From contig MIBK01000177.1 of the NCBI GenBank assembly GCA_001829505.1, positions 3,306-14,643 on the forward strand: a DNA stretch of 11,338 bases, written 5' to 3'. Below the pieces are notes generated by a model. The model did no database searches. It was not told the origin of the DNA and saw nothing but the letters and a program-made list of their open reading frames with translations. Both the position numbers and the translations under genes were made by a program. This DNA is from Spirochaetes bacterium RBG_16_67_19. Lineage in GTDB: Bacteria; Spirochaetota; Spirochaetia; SZUA-6; DRHE01. Shown here piece by piece: positions 8,127 through 11,338 of the stretch (position 1 is its first letter; every line of letters begins with the position of its first letter).

Positions 8127-11100
8127 CCGCCTCCTGCAGCATGGCCGCCAGCTCCTTTTCCTTCTTCTTTTCCTCGATCACCCGGTTCACCTGGACGTCC
8201 AGGTCCTCCATGTTCTCGTCCAGAAGGGTGATCTTCTGGTACTGGCGGATGCCGGTCCCCGCCGGGATGAGGCGCCCGATGATCACGTTCTCCTTCAGGC
8301 CCCGCAGGTGGTCGCGGCTGCCGGAAATGGAGGCGTTGGTCAGCACCCGGGTGGTCTCCTGGAAGGAGGCGGCGGAGAAGAAGGAGTCGATGTTCAGGGA
8401 GGCCTTGGTGATCCCCAGCAGCAGAGGCCGGGCGATGGCCGGCTGGCCGCCCTCGCGGATGACCTTGCGGTTCTCCTCCATGAAACGGTAACGGTCCACC
8501 TGCTGCCCGTAGATGAAGTTGGTGTCGCCCACATGCATGATCTCCACCTTCTTCATCATCTGGCGGATGATGACGCCCACGTGCTTGTCGTTGATGGTCA
8601 CCCCCTGCAGGCGGTAGACCTCCTGGACCTCGTTCAGCAGGTACATCTGCAGCGCGTTTTCGCCCAGGTTGTGCAGGATGTCGTGGGGGTCGATCGGCCC
8701 GTCGCAGAGCAGCTCCCCGGCCTCCACCTCGTCCCCGTCGCGGACCAGCAGGTGCTTGCCCATGGGCACCAGGTGCTTGAACTCCTTGTCGTAGGGGTCC
8801 ATGACCACGATGACCCGCTTGCCCTTCAGGATGCCTTTGAAGGAAACCGTCCCGGCGACCTTGGCCGGCACGGTGGGGTTCTTGGGCTTGCGGGCCTCGA
8901 ACAGCTCCCCGACCCGCGGTAGGCCTCCGGTGATGTCCCTGGTCTTCACGCTCTCGCGCGGCAGCTTGGCCAGGATCCGCCCGGCCTGCACTTCCTCCCC
9001 GTCGCGCACGTTCAGGTAGGCGCTGCCGGGCAGGTAATAGGTGGCCACGTCCTTGCCCCCGGGGCTCTTGATCAGCAGGCGGGGCTGCAGGGTCTCCAGG
9101 GTGAAATCGGTGATCTTCTTTTCGATCTTCCCGGTGTCCTCGTTGATCTCCTCTTTCAGGGTCGTGCCCAGGATGATGTCCTCGAAGCCCACCGTGCCGC
9201 TCTGCTCGGCGATGATCGGCTCGGAGAAGGGGTCGAAGTAGGCGATGGTCTCCTCGGCCGGGACGATGCTGCCCACCTGGGCCAGCAGCTCCGCGCCGTT
9301 GCGGATGTCGGCTCTCTGGTTCTGGGCGATCAGCAGCAGCTTTTCCTTGGTGCGCCGCACGTAGGCGATCTCCTGGGCCAGCAGGTGCTCGCCCTTGCGG
9401 GTGATCAGGTGGTCGCCGGAAAGCACGCGCTGGCCGTCCTGCACCACCACCCGGTCGCCCTTTTCCAGGTCGAAGCTGCGCAGGATGCGCCGGACCGTGA
9501 TGTGCCCCTTGCGGGTGAACAGCAGGTTCCCGTTCTTCAGCTCCACCGTGTTGCCCTTGACCTCCTCCACCAGCACCGGGTAGCGCAGGTAGACCCGGTT
9601 CTCTTCGCTGATCTTGGTGGCCGCCCCGCCGATGTGGAAGGTCCTCATGGTGAGCTGCGTGCCCGGCTGCCCGATGGACTGGGCGGCGATGATGCCCACC
9701 GCCTCCCCGATCTCCACCCGGCGGTTGGTGGCCAGGTTGCGCCCGTAGCACTTGACGCAGACCCCGTGCCGGGCCTCGCAGGTAAGCACGGTGCGCACGC
9801 GCACGCTCTCGATGCCCACCGCCTCGATCTGGTCGGCCAGCTCGTCGGTGATCTCGTGGTTCACGTCCACCAGCACCTCGCCGGTGATCGGGTGGCGCAC
9901 CCGTTCCAGGATGAAGCGGCCGGCGATGCGGTCCCTCAAGGACTCCACCACCTCCTCGCCGTCCTTCAGGGCCCGGCGGTCCAGGCCGTTGATCGTGCCG
10001 CAGTCCTCGTCGTTGATCACCACGTCCTGGGCGATGTCCACCAGGCGGCGGGTCAGGTAGCCGGCGTCGGCGGTCTTCAGCGCCGTGTCGGCCAGTCCCT
10101 TGCGGGCCCCGTTGGTGGAGATGAAGAACTCGATCACCGACAGCCCCTCCTTGAAGTTGGAGCGGATCGGCAGCTCGATGATGTCGCCGGAGGGCTTGGC
10201 CATCAGGCCGCGCATCCCGCCCAGCTGGCGGATCTGGGTGCGCGAACCGCGCGCCCCGGAGTGGGCCATCATGTACACGGGGTTGAAGCCGCCCCGGTCC
10301 TTCTTCAGCTCGTTCATCAGCTCGTTGGTGATCAGCTCGTTGGTGGTGCTCCACACCTCCACGACCCGGTTGTAGCGCTCTTCATTGGTGATGTGGCCCT
10401 GCAGGTACTGGTTCTGGATCTCCTCCACCTGGCTGTTGGCCTTGCCGATCAGCTCGCGCTTGGCGCTGGGGATGATCACGTCCTCCATGCCGATGGTGGC
10501 CCCGAAGCGCGTCGCGTACTTGAAGCCCAGGTCCTTGATCACGTCCAGCATCTTCACGGTGACGTCCGCGCCGAAATCGGTGTAGATGCGCGAGATCAGG
10601 GCGCGCAGCTCCTTCTCGCCCATGGACTCGTTCAGAAAGCCCAGCTCCTTGGGCAGCTCCTCGTTGAGGATGATCCGCCCGGGGGTGGTCTCCAGGTACT
10701 TGCCCTCCCGCTTGAGCTTGATGGCCGCCTGGTAGTCCACCGAGCGGGCGTCCACGGCCAGCAGCACCTCCTCCACGCAGCTGTAGTACTTGCCGGTGCC
10801 CTTGGCCCCCTCCCGAACCCGGGTCAGGTAGTTTACCCCCAGGACCATGTCCTGGGTGGGGATGACGATGGGGTTGCCGTTGGCCGGGTTCAGCAGGTTT
10901 CGCGAGGACAGCATCAGGGTCCAGCACTCGATCTGGGCCGCGGGGGTCAGGGGCACGTGCACGGCCATCTGGTCCCCGTCGAAGTCGGCGTTGAAGGCGT
11001 GGCAAACCAGGGGGTGCAGGCGGATGGCCTTGCCCTCCACCAGCACCGGCTCGAAAGCCTGGATGCCCAGGCGGTGCAGCGTGGGGGCGCGGTTGAGAAG

Positions 11101-11338
11101 CACGGGGTGCTCGCTGACCACCTCCTCCAGCACGGCCCACACCTCGGGAGTCTCCATCTCCACCAGGGTCTTGGCCTTCTTGATGTTGTAGACCACGTCC
11201 TTCTCGACCAGCTTCTTCATGATGAAGGGCTTGAACAGCTCCAGGGCCATCTTGGTGGGCAGGCCGCACTGGTGCAGTTTCAGCTCCGGCCCGACCACGA
11301 TGACCGAGCGGCCGGAGTAGTCCACGCGCTTGCCCAGC
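8119..11338 (-). CDS. rpoC: RNA polymerase subunit beta', C-terminal 1072 residues (5' end outside window)
   Basis: Beta' carries the RNA polymerase active site. The visible part starts at [17 protein letters not shown], about residue 340 in E. coli numbering, and runs to the stop. The catalytic NADFDGDQM with its three Mg-binding aspartates is at visible residues 116-124. MAHSGARGS lies near 357-365, and the bridge helix with [15 protein letters not shown] is near 407-421. The zinc cysteines are 446, 520, 527 and 530 ([13 protein letters not shown]). The trigger loop begins with TMRTFHIGG near 563-571, and its second helix, [19 protein letters not shown], resumes near 801. The roughly 225 residues between are a trigger-loop insertion like E. 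coli SI3, as in many Gram-negative phyla. The end is lysine- and glutamate-rich. The gene precedes rpsL by 237 bases. Confidence 0.99.
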   Translation of the reverse strand, partial: LGKRVDYSGRSVIVVGPELKLHQCGLPTKMALELFKPFIMKKLVEKDVVYNIKKAKTLVEMETPEVWAVLEEVVSEHPVLLNRAPTLHRLGIQAFEPVLVEGKAIRLHPLVCHAFNADFDGDQMAVHVPLTPAAQIECWTLMLSSRNLLNPANGNPIVIPTQDMVLGVNYLTRVREGAKGTGKYYSCVEEVLLAVDARSVDYQAAIKLKREGKYLETTPGRIILNEELPKELGFLNESMGEKELRALISRIYTDFGADVTVKMLDVIKDLGFKYATRFGATIGMEDVIIPSAKRELIGKANSQVEEIQNQYLQGHITNEERYNRVVEVWSTTNELITNELMNELKKDRGGFNPVYMMAHSGARGSRTQIRQLGGMRGLMAKPSGDIIELPIRSNFKEGLSVIEFFISTNGARKGLADTALKTADAGYLTRRLVDIAQDVVINDEDCGTINGLDRRALKDGEEVVESLRDRIAGRFILERVRHPITGEVLVDVNHEITDELADQIEAVGIESVRVRTVLTCEARHGVCVKCYGRNLATNRRVEIGEAVGIIAAQSIGQPGTQLTMRTFHIGGAATKISEENRVYLRYPVLVEEVKGNTVELKNGNLLFTRKGHITVRRILRSFDLEKGDRVVVQDGQRVLSGDHLITRKGEHLLAQEIAYVRRTKEKLLLIAQNQRADIRNGAELLAQVGSIVPAEETIAYFDPFSEPIIAEQSGTVGFEDIILGTTLKEEINEDTGKIEKKITDFTLETLQPRLLIKSPGGKDVATYYLPGSAYLNVRDGEEVQAGRILAKLPRESVKTRDITGGLPRVGELFEARKPKNPTVPAKVAGTVSFKGILKGKRVIVVMDPYDKEFKHLVPMGKHLLVRDGDEVEAGELLCDGPIDPHDILHNLGENALQMYLLNEVQEVYRLQGVTINDKHVGVIIRQMMKKVEIMHVGDTNFIYGQQVDRYRFMEENRKVIREGGQPAIARPLLLGITKASLNIDSFFSAASFQETTRVLTNASISGSRDHLRGLKENVIIGRLIPAGTGIRQYQKITLLDENMEDLDVQVNRVIEEKKKEKELAAMLQEAEA

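Noticed and set aside
7970..10354. A 794-codon minus-strand frame overlapping the 3' half of rpoC and running into the rpoC–rpsL spacer
   Set aside because: It is an alternative frame of a fully conserved rpoC. The translation is low-complexity Arg/Gly/Pro/His and matches nothing known.

Overview
The window is an almost gap-free stretch of the bacterial str–S10 ribosomal superoperon, all on the minus strand. Read in the direction of transcription (from the high-coordinate end) it holds: the 3' two thirds of rpoC, then rpsL, rpsG, fusA and tuf (the str group), then rpsJ, rplC, rplD, rplW, rplB, rpsS, rplV and the first 47 codons of rpsC (the S10 group). No gene lies on the plus strand. I see no mobile element, CRISPR array, tRNA or rRNA. 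No stretch without a gene reaches 300 bases; the longest is the 237-base rpoC–rpsL spacer.

Layout. rpoC (8119-11338, 5' end outside the window) is followed by a spacer with a CCCAGG repeat/hairpin cluster at the rpoC stop and a good sigma70-type promoter candidate (TTGCCA–17–TATGCT) that would start a separate str transcript. rpsL and rpsG are 19 bases apart. rpsG and fusA are separated by 75 bases carrying two small hairpins. fusA and tuf are 36 bases apart, and tuf and rpsJ are separated by 114 bases with competing stem-loops. From rpsJ onward the genes are packed with gaps of 1-12 bases or overlaps of 1 and 4 bases, which points to strong translational coupling.

Function. The genes supply the catalytic half of RNA polymerase (beta'), the decoding-centre protein S12, the 30S head proteins S7, S10, S19 and S3, the 50S proteins L2, L3, L4, L22 and L23 near the peptidyl-transferase centre and exit tunnel, and the two elongation GTPases EF-Tu and EF-G.

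Organism. The DNA is strongly GC-rich by eye. The beta' subunit carries a large insertion inside the trigger loop, as in many Gram-negative phyla and unlike typical Firmicutes and Actinobacteria, and no L7Ae-like gene sits between rpoC and rpsL. Several EF-Tu and beta' motifs look to me, from memory, closest to spirochaetes or a neighbouring Gram-negative phylum. That placement is tentative and was not tested by alignment.

Outlook. This is a conserved housekeeping region and I do not find a new system in it. The real outlier is the EF-G: it is extremely lysine-poor and arginine-rich (9 Lys and 78 Arg in 692 residues, against 27 and 23 in the 396-residue EF-Tu next door), has lost most glycines of the conserved domain IV tip motif, and starts without a visible Shine-Dalgarno sequence.
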